Assembly (NCBI RefSeq): GCF_017591435.1
Contig: NC_059281.1
Coordinates: 10,419,402 to 10,483,401, forward strand
Reading direction: 5' to 3'
Source of the DNA: Portunus trituberculatus
Taxonomy: Eukaryota; Arthropoda; Malacostraca; Decapoda; Portunidae
DNA length: 64,000 bases
The notes beneath the pieces were generated by a model that was not told the origin of the DNA, did not search any database, and saw nothing but the letters and a program-made list of their open reading frames with translations. Positions within the stretch are counted from its first letter, which is position 1, and every line of letters starts with the position of its first letter. Shown one piece after another: positions 11,813 to 23,305 of this stretch. A program made the translations under genes and the position numbers.

Positions 11813-12025
11813 TTAACCTCTTCAGTAGCATGACATATTTCCATACTCATTCTGGTTACTATTTGGTGATTTTATAAAGCTTCAGAAACTTGTGAGGGGA
11901 TTAAAATAGTGTAGACTCTAGCCATTAATTTTCTGACCTCCATACAGCCTTCCTAATGTCAATAAACTGGTCTAACCGTACACAAATCTTAAGGTAAAAA
12001 TGTATCCCAGTACTGAAGAGGTTGA
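11813..12025 (-). mobile_element. TTAA-ended MITE, copy 3 (reverse orientation)
   Basis: Begins TTAACCTCTTCAGTAGCATG and ends TCCCAGTACTGAAGAGGTTGA, so the final TTAA has mutated to TTGA. The interior matches the reverse complement of copy 2. Confidence 0.8.
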
Positions 12026-12448
12026 TTGTTCTGTTGAGTGATTTAGTGACTTAAAAATAAATGACAGTCTTTTCCATTATGTCTACCGTTATATTTTTCA
12101 TTTCTTTTTCTTGTTTACCTGTTACTTGGTTATCCATCTGCCGTCTCCTGTCTATTTACATATTCCCCGTCATCTGTTTCTCTGTCCACCTGTCGCCACC
12201 TGTCTATCCCTCCACTTGTCACCCGTCTGTTTATCCACTTGTCACCTGTCTGTTTAGCCACTTCCCGTCACCTGTCTCTTTTTCCACCTGTCACATTTTA
12301 TTATGATTCTACCTGTCATTTTTTGTCTGCCTTTCAAACTGTCATCGCCTTTATTATTGCAAGTTGTCATCTCTCTCTCTCACTCTGTCATCGCCATTAC
12401 GTCATTCTACCTCACCTCGTCACGCTTGCAATGCTTCGAACTACTAGT

Positions 12449-12718
<270 letters not shown>

Positions 12719-13149
12719 ACTTCATCTCTCTCTTCCTTTACCACCCACAAGCGTCCACTGTCCCTCCACATGCACTGCGCACCGCTTCACCTCCACTTAG
12801 TCAATCCGAAACATCGTACGTCGAGACAAGTGGGTCCTGTGTTTCCACGTGAGAGTGAAGTTGGCACACGCACTGGCCAGTTTCGGGAACAGTGCCAAGG
12901 GTGTGCCAGCTTGGAGCACAAGACCCACGCCCCTCAGTTTTGACGCTGCCGTGGTGGTAGCAGTGGTGGTAGTGGTGGTGGTAGCGCTGGTGGTTACAGT
13001 GAAAGGAAACTGATGTATATACTTAACTTGTTGAATCTTTGTGGTGTTTTGTGTTTGTGTTAGTTGATGTGTTGCTGTTTTTGTCTTTTCATTTATCTAT
13101 TTGTTTTTGTTTTGTTTTTTGTGTGGGGTTTTACGTACAGAGTTTAGAT

Positions 13150-13363
13150 CACCACCTTCAGTACCATGACGCGTTTCCATATTCATTCTGTTTACTGTTT
13201 GGTGATTTTATACAGCTTTAGAAACTCAAGTGGGAGATTAAAATAGTGAAGACTGTGGCTGTTAATCTTCTGAACTCCATAGACCCTTCACAAAGTCAAT
13301 AAAATGCTCAAATCGTACACAAATCTCAAAGTAAAAAATGTGTCCCAGTACTGAAGGAGTTAA
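13150..13363 (-). mobile_element. TTAA-ended MITE, copy 4 (reverse)
   Basis: The left end is degenerate (CACCTTCAGTACCATGACGC); the right end is intact, CCCAGTACTGAAGGAGTTAA. Confidence 0.75.
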
Positions 13364-13657
13364 GGACAAAAGAAAAACGTTGGTGTTGTGAGTGACGATT
13401 TTGAACACGGCCCATCACATTGACGCCCTGCAAATCAGTTAATATAGTCTGGAAAAAAGCATCGTCGAGAAATAAACATGTGGCGATGACTGGAGGGAAT
13501 GTAAGATTAAGAAAAAACGCAACAAAACAAAACAGTCGGAAATGTTTGTCGTCTTTGTATTCACCTTCGTGCTGCTTAGTATTCCACACACACTCATCGC
13601 AGAAAGAACGAGAACTTTGACAATATTCCTCTCTTCACCGTCGTATATCAGCAGACT

Positions 13658-13871
13658 TTAACCCCTTGAGTACCATGCCGCGTTTCCATATTCATAATGG
13701 TTACTATTTGGTGATTTTATACAGCTTCAGAAACTTATGTGGGGAATCAAAATAGAGAAGACTGTGGCCATTAATCTTCCGTCCTCCGTAGATCCTTTCT
13801 TATGTAAATAAAATGGTCTAATCGCACACAAATTTCAAGGTAAAAATGTGTCCCAGTATTGAAGGGGTTAA
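13658..13871 (-). mobile_element. TTAA-ended MITE, copy 5 (reverse, both ends intact)
   Basis: Begins TTAACCCCTTGAGTACCATG and ends CCCAGTATTGAAGGGGTTAA. One of the most complete copies, 214 bases, useful as a reference for the family. Confidence 0.85.
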
Positions 13872-14158
13872 CAAGATTCAGCGTGGGGTTTGGATTCTAG
13901 TGAAAGCACAACAAATGGACTCCGCATCGCCAGGAGGGGGAAACATGCATAAGGACTCAACCATTCATCCCCATGGTCCTTAAAATAGTCCTTAATGAGT
14001 TCCAGAGTACAGTCCATAGTGTGTCATGAGTGTCAGACAAGAAGAGAAGGTAAGCCAGTTCACGACGAGGCTTAGGGAACCAGATTATCTTTAGCTCTTT
14101 TCCCGGAAGGTCTCTCGCGATCTAAACTCATTCGGGGCCTTTATTTTGATACCCACTG

Positions 14159-14335
14159 AGCTCTAGAATTATTTTGAGAGGCCACAGAGGTGATTAGTAA
14201 AGTTTCCGTACACACTGAACTCTCTAGAAACATTTTGAGAGGCCACAGAGGTGATTAGTAAAGTTTCCGTACACACTGAACTCTCTAGAAACATTTTGAG
14301 AGGCCACAGAGGTGATTACTAAAGTTTTCGTGTGC
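14159..14335 (+). repeat. Tandem repeat, period 61, about 2.9 copies
   Basis: ATTTTGAGAGGCCACAGAGG recurs at 14171, 14232 and 14293. The unit includes CTGAACTCTCTAGAAAC. Copies differ by few bases, so it expanded recently. It abuts MITE copy 6. Confidence 0.9.
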
Positions 14336-14346
14336 GTTTTCTCCAC

Positions 14347-14560
14347 TTAATCCTTTAGTACCGGGACGCATTTTTACCATGAGTTTTAGGTGTGATTAGA
14401 CGATTTTTTTGACATTATAAAGGCCCTATGAAGGTCAAAAGATTAATAGCCAGAGTCTTCACTATTTTAATCCCCCACATAAGTATCTGAAGCTGTATAA
14501 AGTCACCAAATTATAAGCAGAATAGATATGAAAACGCTGTCACGCTACTGAAGAGGTTAA
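14347..14560 (+). mobile_element. TTAA-ended MITE, copy 6
   Basis: TTAATCCTTTAGTACCGGGA at the left, CGCTACTGAAGAGGTTAA at the right, 214 bases. It directly follows the 61-base tandem repeat. Confidence 0.8.
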
Positions 14561-14812
14561 TAAGTGTCTCGTCATATTGAAGTGAAACAAGTGTGAAATG
14601 TGGCTGATGACGAAGTGAGCCGCGGGGAGCCTAAATATAACCCGTCTGCTGCGGGGAGGGAAAAACAAACTAGTTAAATATCGCTTTCCTTCCTCGAAAA
14701 GTCTCGCGTGAGGGAAGAGAGGGAAAAAGTTCGTTTCAGACATGTGAAATGACCCTTGGCGAGTGAGAAACTAGTGCTTGTGCTAAATTTGTGCCTCGGT
14801 TCTGTCTAGTGC

Positions 14813-14814
<2 letters not shown>

Positions 14815-14862
<48 letters not shown>

Positions 14863-14962
14863 GGGTTAGAAGCGACAGGAGACGAAACGAAACAATGACT
14901 TCACTAAACTTGGTCATTGTCCTTAAACATGAGATGAAATGCTCAGGTGTGTTCAAGTAACT

Positions 14963-15021
<59 letters not shown>

Positions 15022-15090
15022 AGAACAGTCAGTAAATGTGATTTTTACACTTAATTTAGAAGGTTGATTTGGGTACGGTACACCTGCAAG

Positions 15091-15167
<77 letters not shown>

Positions 15168-15210
15168 AAGCAGTTGTTTTGTTGTTTTTAGTTAGGGCAA
15201 AATAAAATAT

Positions 15211-15281
<71 letters not shown>
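14815..15281 (+). repeat. Microsatellite cluster: GA, G8, CA, TC, CA
   Basis: GA at 14815-14850 then a run of G; CA at 14965-15017; TC at 15093-15168; CA at 15213-15281. Unique spacers are 45-115 bases. Confidence 0.95.
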
Positions 15282-15283
<2 letters not shown>

Positions 15284-15360
15284 CTAATAAAACAATATAA
15301 GAAGATGAAACATGGCGACCTTGACTCAGTTCTATAAAAGTACCATTAGATAAGAATTAG

Positions 15361-15624
<264 letters not shown>

Positions 15625-16271
15625 ACAGATAGCGATATATTCTTTGGAAAATGGAGACTACACAACGAGCTTTCCTTCTTCCTCATTCTCTTCCTCCTGT
15701 TGAGAAAAAAAAAAATGCAACTCTTCTTATTCTTTCCCTCTTTCCAGCTCCTTGCATTTTCATAGATTGTTTTCACTTATTTCGACTTATCCCTCACTTC
15801 CTTCGTATTTTTCCTCACTTTTCCTTCATCATTCTTTAAAAGGTGGAGAGAAAAGGGCGTTTCCTCAAAAGGGCAAAGCAAGTTGGGGTATTAGCACCTG
15901 TCCTTCGCGTGTATTAATAGAACAATAAGGGAGATGGAATGGAGGAAAGGCACAGCGGTTACGTGTTTGTTTAGGAAGCGGCGTTGAGTGAAGAAGGGAG
16001 TAGGGAGTGAGGAGTAGGGAGTGAGGAGTGGGTTACCTCGAGTGGGTCAGTGGAGCAGGGTTTGGGTTTGTCCTGAGGTCACTGGGTCGTCGCTGGCTGC
16101 TGGTTGTGGCGAGATGAGGAAGAAGTTTTGCGAGGGAAGTTGATTGTCTCCTCCCCCCAAAAAAAAGAAAAGCGAGAAGGGTAAAAGTTTGAAAGACACT
16201 CGAGGTGACTCATGGAAAAGACTGGCTGAGGAAAAGATGGGGCAAATACTTCTTAAAGACTGGAGTTTTTC

Positions 16272-16275
<4 letters not shown>

Positions 16276-16360
<85 letters not shown>
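16276..16360 (+). repeat. (TC)n microsatellite
   Basis: Pure TC of about 42 units. Confidence 0.95.
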
Positions 16361-16363
<3 letters not shown>

Positions 16364-16841
16364 TCTCATGGTATTTTATCAAGAAGATTAGATTATAGAC
16401 TCAGATAAACACGTGGCATTCAAAAACTGTCCAGACGAGGGAACAACTCGATGCAAAATAATGCCACAACTTAGAACCAACGTGATATAGGAAGATAATT
16501 TTGTCGATTTTCTTGTAACTCAATTTGATTCCTGGTAGATACAACAGGTGGAGATTTTCCTCTCTGGTGTGGCAAAGGTGAGATGAGAAAGCTTGTCTGA
16601 ACATGAATACGAACTTACACAGCCAGGACCAGTGTGGATTGTTTTAACTAGTGCAGGTTACTAAGAATGACTCGAAGGGATATGAAGTGAGACTGGTGTG
16701 CGTTGTCATCGTGGTGGTGGAAGCAGCTTCATGTCCTCTGTTTGAATCAGTAGGAATAGTGTGCTACCGATTGCTTGAAAGTTGGAACAATGATGGAAAA
16801 TTATCCTCAAACCGATGATGACGAATTGTTTTGTCACGAAG

Positions 16842-16985
16842 ACTTGAAAGAAGAGAAGAATTTGACGTTATTCACGATGAGGAAGGAGTGGAGTGAACCT
16901 TCCCTGTTCATCGAGGCTCATCTCGCCTCCTGGCCAGCGTTGCAGCCCCAGACCCCGTCCCCGTCCACCAAAGACACAGAGACAG
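16842..16985 (+). CDS. Gene A exon (5' boundary uncertain; possible alternative first exon from 16790)
   Basis: The donor GAGACAG|GTAAGC at 16985/16986 is strong and leaves phase 1. The frame reads LTLFTMRKEWSEPSLFIEAH then a Pro/Ser/Thr stretch. The frame is closed upstream by TAG at 16757-16759. Acceptors in the required phase 1 are the AG before 16842 (T-rich tract TTGTTTTGTCACGAAG) and a poorer one before 16782. Alternatively the exon may be a first exon using Met codons at 16790/16793 (MMENYPQTDDDELFC), giving a short isoform with only the PDZ-PH-PH part. The sequence alone does not decide. Confidence 0.6.
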
Positions 16986-17134
16986 GTAAGCCATCGCCAG
17001 CCGCCGCCATCGTGACTGACACACGCTTCGGTTGTGCATATACTTTTAGAGAGAGACCAGAGGGATTGGATGATATGAATACATGCAAGAAAAAAAGGGG
17101 GATCTGACAAAAAATACACAAATTATCACAATGA

Positions 17135-17137
<3 letters not shown>

Positions 17138-17220
<83 letters not shown>
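17138..17220 (+). repeat. (CA)n microsatellite just upstream of a splice acceptor
   Basis: Pure CA of about 41 units, ending 25 bases before the exon at 17246. Confidence 0.95.
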
Positions 17221-17223
<3 letters not shown>

Positions 17224-17245
17224 ACGGTTCTCGCGTCCCTCGCAG

Positions 17246-17356
17246 TGCAGTCTGAGAAGAGTCTGGGTCAGCTGCTGGAGGTGATCTTCCGCACGATGCT
17301 GGTGGTGTGGTGCGTTGAGGAGCAGGCAGCACGCAGCATCTGTCCTCCTGAACCTG
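17246..17356 (+). CDS. Gene A exon: amphipathic helix-like segment
   Basis: Acceptor GTCCCTCGCAG (to 17245), donor AACCTG|GTAACC (17356/17357), phase 1 in and out. It reads EKSLGQLLEVIFRTMLVVWC then VEEQAARSICPPEP, a hydrophobic helix-like stretch just before the PDZ domain. The hydrophobic run is too short and charged at its ends to call a membrane segment. Confidence 0.7.
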
Positions 17357-17949
17357 GTAACCAATTCTTCCGTCAATCACCTGTACCGCCTTGTAGGTAA
17401 CGCTCATCAGTCCCCAAACGCGATCAAGTTTACGGTAACGTCTTCTTTAAACACCATTGTGGTCATGATGTCTGTCTGTTCTTTGGTAACATGTCTTCTA
17501 ATCGCGTCAGAGGACATAATGTAAGACTTGCATCAGCGAGGCTCACTAAAGGAGTGTCCTCTGCTTACAGGCCTCACACAAAGACAGTGTGCTCATTATG
17601 CTGTTGAAGGACGAAAGCTTCTCGCTGCGTCAGTTGTTTCTCTCTGATGGTGTTATGTGTCACCTTGCTCTCAGTGTTGCCAGATGTCTGGTATGTGACT
17701 ATGTGCATGTCCTCGTGTCTTGAGTGACTCAGCGACTGCCCTTGGAAAGACTTCATGTATTTTCATCCCTCGAGATGGTGTGTATAATATTGTGCTCGGA
17801 TGTAACTGAAGCCTCAGCTGTATTGAGATGCGGCGTGACCTTAGATGGCGCAAAACTGTTGTGTTGTGTGCACTATGAGTTCATTATTCGTACTTACATG
17901 TAGGTGGTTGCGACTGGACATTCCTGCAATAATGAGGCTCTTAGATGCG

Positions 17950-18012
<63 letters not shown>
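17950..18012 (+). repeat. (TG)n microsatellite upstream of the PDZ exon
   Basis: Pure TG of about 31 units, about 270 bases before the acceptor at 18280. Confidence 0.95.
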
Positions 18013-18013
<1 letters not shown>

Positions 18014-18280
18014 TTCTAATCCTCTTTCCCACGCCTGAGCACTGCATCCCTCCCCCTCACCACTCCGGTCACTCATCATTCAAATAACACCCATGAACGA
18101 GAGGCAGTTGGAAGCTCATCACTCGTGGCTGCCACCTCGCGTCGTTCCAGCGAGATCCCATACCAAGATGCTTTTGAATTAACACTTGTCAGTAAATATT
18201 GTCATTTTCTGGCATACTCAGGCTATGTAATATGAGTGAAAAAGTCCGTAAATATATGCGTAATGATTCCCCTATTACAG

Positions 18281-18487
18281 AATCCGACAAGACGGTGACA
18301 GTTAGCCGGGAGTCAGGCGAGTTTGGGTTCCGCATCCACGGGTCCCGGCCTGTGGTGGTGTCTGCCATCGAGCCCGACACCCCCGCAGAGACGTCAGGCC
18401 TCGAGGTGGGCGACATCATCCTCAGCATCAATGGCAGCAACGTCCTCGACTCTTCCCACTCTGAGGTGGTGAGGCTGGCCCACGCCG
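18281..18487 (+). CDS. Gene A exon: PDZ domain
   Basis: Acceptor TTCCCCTATTACAG (to 18280), donor CACGCCG|GTGAGT (18487/18488), phase 1 in and out, 69 codons. It encodes most of a PDZ domain: first strand KTVTVSRE, carboxylate-binding loop region SGEFGFRIHGS, then VVVSAIEPDTPAETSGLEVG, DIILSINGSNV, and the helix HSEVVRLAHAG. The IEPxxPAExxGLxVGDxIxxxNG pattern is diagnostic. The helix alphaB position is Ser-Glu-Val-Val rather than the His of class I domains (the His precedes it), so ligand class is uncertain. PDZ domains bind short C-terminal peptides, often of membrane proteins. The symmetric phase lets this exon be skipped without frameshift. Confidence 0.93.
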
Positions 18488-18628
18488 GTGAGTGGTGTAA
18501 AGCGGGAGGCGGAAATATCGTGTGCTGGGTCTGTCAGTCTGTCAAGGTGTATCCCGACCCAATTCATCTTGTTATATGGTACAGTGGTGATCAGATAGTG
18601 CTGGTATATCGTGGTACTTTGATCAGTG

Positions 18629-18850
18629 TTAACCACTTCAGTACTGGGACGCATTTTACCTTGAGTTTTGGATATGATTAGACTATTTTATTGACATTAG
18701 AGAGGGTTTATGGAGGACAGAAGATTAATGGCTAGAATCTTCACTATTTTAATACCTACACAAGTTTCTGAAGCTGTATAATATCACCAGATAGAAAGTA
18801 GAATAGATATGAAGAGATATGAAAACACGTCATGGTACTGGAGAGGTTAA
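18629..18850 (+). mobile_element. TTAA-ended MITE, copy 7, abutting a splice acceptor
   Basis: TTAACCACTTCAGTACTGGG at the left, GTCATGGTACTGGAGAGGTTAA region at the right. Its last base is 18 bases upstream of the first exonic base of the PH1 exon (18869). Confidence 0.85.
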
Positions 18851-18868
18851 TACAGTGTTGCTCTTCAG

Positions 18869-19080
18869 GTTGTGACACCTTGCGGTTGGAAGTAGCGCGT
18901 ACCTGTGATGTATTGACGCCGCTGGTGACACAAGACCCCACGCCCTTCTGTGCCGGCTACCTGTATAAGTTGGGGAGCGCTCAACACGCAGCTGGTGCTC
19001 CTGCGATTGTCAGAAAGTGGCACAGAAGGTGGTTTGTCTTAAAGAAGGACCACTGTCTCTACTACTATAAGTCAGAAATG
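18869..19080 (+). CDS. Gene A exon: first PH domain, N-terminal half
   Basis: Acceptor GTTGCTCTTCAG (to 18868); entered in phase 1. After a linker it reads FCAGYLYKLGS, then VRKWHRRWFVLKKDHCLYYYK, the classic PH start: first strands with basic residues in the beta1-beta2 loop region and the WFVLKD-like third strand. The donor is ATG|GTTGGT at 19080/19081, weak but in phase 0. The join gives LYYYKSEMEQHPLGAVHL, as expected of a PH beta4-beta5 region. An insertion in the beta1-beta2 loop (AQHAAGAPA) is longer than usual. Confidence 0.88.
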
Positions 19081-19394
19081 GTTGGTTTTCATACTTATTT
19101 TTACCATTTTGTCAATCCATTTTTTTTTTTTTACGTTTTTTTCTTACCACAATGAAAAGATCAATCTCCAGGGATCATTGTGTGGACATCTTACGTGTGT
19201 GTGCTTCATTACTGTGACTGTACTCCAATGCCCTCTGAACACCATTGACACCTATGAGAGGGAAAAGGAAGAGTGGAGAGGAGAGAAGAGAGTAAGAGGG
19301 GGAGGAGAGAGGAGAGGAACAGTGGAGAGAAGATAAGTAAGAGGGAAAGGAGAGTCTGTTGCTTCTTGGCTATAATCCCCTCCCTTCTCCCACA

Positions 19395-19396
<2 letters not shown>

Positions 19397-19466
<70 letters not shown>
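19397..19466 (+). repeat. (TC)n microsatellite, upstream of an acceptor
   Basis: Pure TC of about 35 units, 50 bases before the exon at 19518, forming a very long pyrimidine tract in the intron that splits PH1. A purine-rich GAG tract precedes it at 19255-19350. Confidence 0.95.
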
Positions 19467-19469
<3 letters not shown>

Positions 19470-19517
19470 ATTCTTTACCGTTACTCTACCTCCCTTTATT
19501 TTTTGTGTGTGATGCAG

Positions 19518-19706
19518 GAACAACATCCTCTCGGGGCAGTACACTTGTTGAACTACAGTGTCCACTCTCTTGCTGAGATGGGGAAGCCATTCTCCTTCAC
19601 TGTTGCCAAGTTTGGGGGCATGACTCTCCATCTTGCTGCCCACTCAGAGAACGCGCGCAACAGATGGGGGCAGGTCATCACACAAGCGGCGGTGGAGGCA
19701 GCACAG
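19518..19706 (+). CDS. Gene A exon: first PH domain, C-terminal half
   Basis: Acceptor GTGTGATGCAG (to 19517), donor GCACAG|GTGGGT (19706/19707), phase 0 in and out, 63 codons. It reads EQHPLGAVHLLNYSV, FSFTVAKFGGMTLHLAA, then the C-terminal helix SENARNRWGQVITQAAVEAA with the invariant PH-domain Trp. Together with 18869-19080 it forms a complete PH domain. Confidence 0.92.
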
Positions 19707-19752
19707 GTGGGTGGTTCATTCCGGTGCTCCATCTGTTGTTATTTTGTAGTCA

Positions 19753-19965
19753 TTAATCCATTCAGTACTGGGACGTATTTTTACCTTGAGTTTTGAGGTG
19801 TGATTAGACCTTTTTATTGACATTAGGAAAGCTCCATGGAGGCCAGAAGGTTAATGGCCACAGTCTTCTCTATTTCAATCCCCACATAAGTGTCTAAAGC
19901 TGTATAAACCACCAAATAGTAAGCAGAATGAATATGAAAATGCGTCATGGTACTGAAGGGATTGA
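19753..19965 (+). mobile_element. TTAA-ended MITE, copy 8
   Basis: TTAATCCATTCAGTACTGGG at the left; right end GGTACTGAAGGGATTGA, where the terminal TTAA has become TTGA. It lies 46 bases after the donor at 19707. Confidence 0.8.
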
Positions 19966-20153
19966 GCATACAATTATTACTTGAAATAAAACGCAAAAGG
20001 TTTAAGGCAACCAAGTGAACTCTTGCTGTAATAAATTCTTGAAAAAATATGCGAGACAGGCATGCAAGAAGCAGAGAAATGATACGTAATTACATAGAGA
20101 AGGCAAGCGTTGAAAGGTTTAACATCACACACCGCCTGATCATTTTATTTCAG

Positions 20154-20340
20154 AAAGATGAACTCTTAGAAATTTCTTCGCGACGTGTTCAGCAACCTCC
20201 AGCTTCCATCACCTTGCCTGACTGCTTTGGCTTCCTCTTCAAGCTTGGGGCACGATGGCACCAGTGGAAGAGACGATACTGTGTGCTGAAGGACGCCTCC
20301 CTTTTCCTCTACCATGAAGCTGAAGCCCAACAAGCAATTG
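20154..20340 (+). CDS. Gene A exon: second PH domain, N-terminal half
   Basis: Acceptor CATTTTATTTCAG (to 20153), donor GCAATTG|GTATCT (20340/20341), phase 0 in, 1 out. It reads CFGFLFKLGARWHQWKRRYC then VLKDASLFLYHEAEA: Lys/Arg residues flank the loop that binds phosphoinositide headgroups in many PH domains, followed by the YCVLKD strand. Confidence 0.92.
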
Positions 20341-20559
20341 GTATCTAAATGAAATAAAGTGTAGCGTAAATTTGTGCATGTTTGATGAGTTCATGCTAAG
20401 ATATTATGCATTGTTATTCTAGACACAAACTAGATATACGTACAATGCGACATGTCTGAATAAATTAACAGGACTTTTTGTATCATTAATATTCTAGTGA
20501 GTGGTAGAAGTATTAGGTACGTTACATGTAGATGGTTTTCAATTGTGTTCCCCCTTCAG

Positions 20560-20695
20560 GAGTGGTGCACCTCCACGGCTATCGAGTCCAGAGTACCAGC
20601 ATAGGCGGCAAGAAACATGCTTTTGAACTTTTACCTCCAGAACCAAAATTTAGGCACTTCTATTTCTACACCGAGTCAGACAGTGACAAGAAGAG
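20560..20695 (+). CDS. Gene A exon: second PH domain, central strands
   Basis: Acceptor TTCCCCCTTCAG (to 20559), donor AAGAG|GTAAAG (20695/20696), phase 1 in, 2 out. It reads VVHLHGYRVQSTSIGGKKHA then FELLPPEPKFRHFYFYTESD, the beta5-beta7 region of a PH domain. Confidence 0.92.
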
Positions 20696-21009
20696 GTAAA
20701 GTTATACATACGAGTACTCTGATGTGTCTTAATAAGCATGAAATTGGGCCATGTTTCTGATTCGTCAAATTCTCTATAATGCATGTATATTTATGTGTGT
20801 ATGTCTGAGTATGTCTATGTTAGTACGTCACCGGTATTACCAAAGCTTCATACAATTATATGTGTGAATAAGGCTGCTGTCAGAAAGGGAGACTGTATCA
20901 AGATCAAGATAGAGGGATTGACAGCTGGGAGTGGGAGTGGACAGGCAGCAGCTGAGCAGTGGCTGGCTGGAGATCGGCTTTCGGAAACGTTTTTGTCTGG
21001 TTTGGTGGT

Positions 21010-21300
21010 GAATTGTTGAGATGGAGAAGTGGAGTGCTTGTGTGTTGTGTGTGGTGCATTAGATCGTTGGTGTTGTGGTGTGGTGTTGTCCATTGGGTAG
21101 CTGATGGTGTGGTGTGTTTGGGGTAATCGAATGGTGTGGTGTGGTGTGGCTGCTTCACAGGATCGGTGGTCGTGTAGTGTTTGTGTGGTGTATTGAATCG
21201 ATGGTGGTGTGATGTGTGTGGTGCATTGGATCGGTGATGTGTTGTTGGTGAGTGGTGACTTTATGTCAGGAGGTGGGGAGTGCATGGCGGCGGATGGATC
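21010..21300 (+). repeat. GT-rich degenerate minisatellite
   Basis: Variants of GTGTGGTGCATTGGATCGGT and GGTGTGGTGTGG recur irregularly; similar words return near 22730-22860. No constant period can be fixed by eye. Confidence 0.6.
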
Positions 21301-22248
21301 TTGGTGACAGCGAGGAGTGTGGTGAACTGGTGGCAGGCTGTCCTCACCAAGGCAAGGTAAACTGTCTGATTAATCGTGCTTTTCCGTGAGTGACTTATAG
21401 ATGTGACATAAGGTAAATTTTTAGTTACACCAACACCAACAGCTCACTTCTGAATTAAACAATTATTTTTGTTATTTCAACCTGTCTTGAATTAATATGC
21501 AGTTCACTTCACTTCGCAAATCCAGAATGAAAAGCTTTATGAGATGAGAAGGGTAACAAAAGCCATGTTGCTGTTGTTTTAAGAGTAAAATAATACCGGA
21601 GAGTGTTGGTCTGTGTTAAGTGAGTTAAAGCACACTGGTTAAACAAACATGGCGTCTGTGGTCAAAAAAATTATGAACAGTGGAAAGATTATTAATTAAC
21701 GTAAGATATCTTAATGTGGAAAGAAATAACAGATATAAGCAGAGATAAGGTTAATGGGTACTATCAGTCTGTCAGTAGTGCATGTCACGCCTGCATGTTG
21801 TGGTGGTAGAGCTGCTCTCTATATGTCACATTTAGTAAGGTTTTTTCATCTTGGTTCGGCTATTACTGTGTTATTGATGCTCTTCTAAATTAACACATCG
21901 TGCCAAAAAGAAACAGGGTTAGCTTAGTTCTAGTTCTAGGGTTAGGTTAACTTAGATGCAGTTTGTTTGGGTTTAGTTGGTCGGGATACCTAAATAGACC
22001 AAATTTAACATTTCAATAAAGTCTCAGGTGACAAACGGCCGAATTTGACAAACTCTTGTAAAATTAGTAATTACCAAGAAGATATATCTCATACCAAGAC
22101 TTTGAGGAATGTGTCAAAGGAAGGTGTTCCTATTTGTGACTTTATGAGAGAGTTTGATGCCAAGTATTTCAAGAGGAATGAGAAAGATATGGTATTATCT
22201 GAGTAAGTTCTAGCTATTAGGTTAGTAAAGAACTAAGTCAACAGGGAT

Positions 22249-22680
22249 GTGAAAGAATCAGGTGATGGCTTCAACAAACTGCTGTCATTTAGAGAAATGA
22301 GAGTCACACTTAGAAGAATGTTTGAATCTGACACTGAATCAAGCAATGAAAGTAATTACAGAATACAGGTAAAGGCAGAACCCTTGTATATAATGAAGAC
22401 AGTGACAAACAGGAGAAAGATGTTGAACCAAGAACACTTGAGTGCGATATGAGAAAACAGGGAGAGGACATCACGTGAACCATGAATTGCAGAAGTCAGA
22501 GAGGGTATGATAGAAGTTGTGATAGATGATATACAAGGACTGGTTGATACCCGAGGTGGAACTGGAGACATGCACGACAAGACAGTGGATGTTTTGAATG
22601 TGGATCTAGAACCCACTGGGCAAGGAATTGTGATGGAAAGATATAGAGAACAAAGAATTATGACGATAGATTTTTAAGGA
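22249..22680 (+). pseudogene. Decayed gag-like segment with CCHC zinc knuckle
   Basis: An open stretch at 22249-22452 rich in Glu/Arg/Ser (FREMRVTLRRMFESDTESSN) ends in a stop and is followed, after frame breaks, by a zinc knuckle at 22590-22634: CFECGSRTHWARNC, fitting CX2CX4HX4C. Such knuckles occur in gag proteins of retroelements and some cellular RNA-binding proteins. The scattered stops and position inside an intron of gene A suggest a dead retroelement fragment. No reverse transcriptase motif is visible nearby. Confidence 0.5.
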
Positions 22681-23253
22681 TCATGGCAATACAAGTCAAA
22701 TGAGATATTAAACTATTGGTTGTGCAGTGGTAGGTACAGGATGCAATCTGAATGTGTGTGTGGTGCTGTTAGAGGAGTATGAAGAGAGTTTGTGTGGTGC
22801 AGTTTTGTTCATTGGATTGGTGTTAGTATGGTGAGTCTGGTGTTGGGTCGGGGGTGTACTTTTCTGTGACTGATGGGATATTGTTGGTCTGTGTTGAGTA
22901 TGTAAGTGATATCACATGATTTACTTGGCTTACAGTAATAGACCACCCCAAAATTGCTGTTGGAAGCAAGAACAATAGGATAGCATGCCCTTATTTAGAG
23001 AAAAAAAAAAAAACACTTAGAAATGCAGAAGATAAAATATTTTGGCCAGATAGCATTGTCTTAAGACAAATACACCAACCACAAACTTATTCATTGATGT
23101 AAAGATGTCTCCCAGTATTAATCACTAGTCTTGCATCAAGACAGCTGAACACTACTGTTACCACAGTTGCCACACGTTCATGGATAAAACAATCTTGTAC
23201 GACATGGGCAACTGCCAGTCTGCTATTTAATGACTATTACATTTCTGTTTCAG

Positions 23254-23305
23254 GTGGTTGGCAGCCCTGGAATACTCAATAGACAGATGGATCAAAGTTG
23301 GCTGA
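23254..23305 (+). CDS. Gene A last coding exon: final helix of PH2 and stop
   Basis: Acceptor ACATTTCTGTTTCAG (to 23253). Entered in phase 2 it reads (R)WLAALEYSIDRWIKVG and stops at TGA 23303-23305. The Trp is the conserved Trp of the PH C-terminal helix, so the protein ends right after the second PH domain. Confidence 0.92.

Larger units (their letters stand above)
20696..23253 (+). other. Last intron of gene A (2.6 kb)
   Basis: Holds a GT-rich degenerate minisatellite (21010-21300, echoed at 22730-22860) and a decayed gag-like segment with a CCHC zinc knuckle (22249-22680). No exon is seen. Confidence 0.6.
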
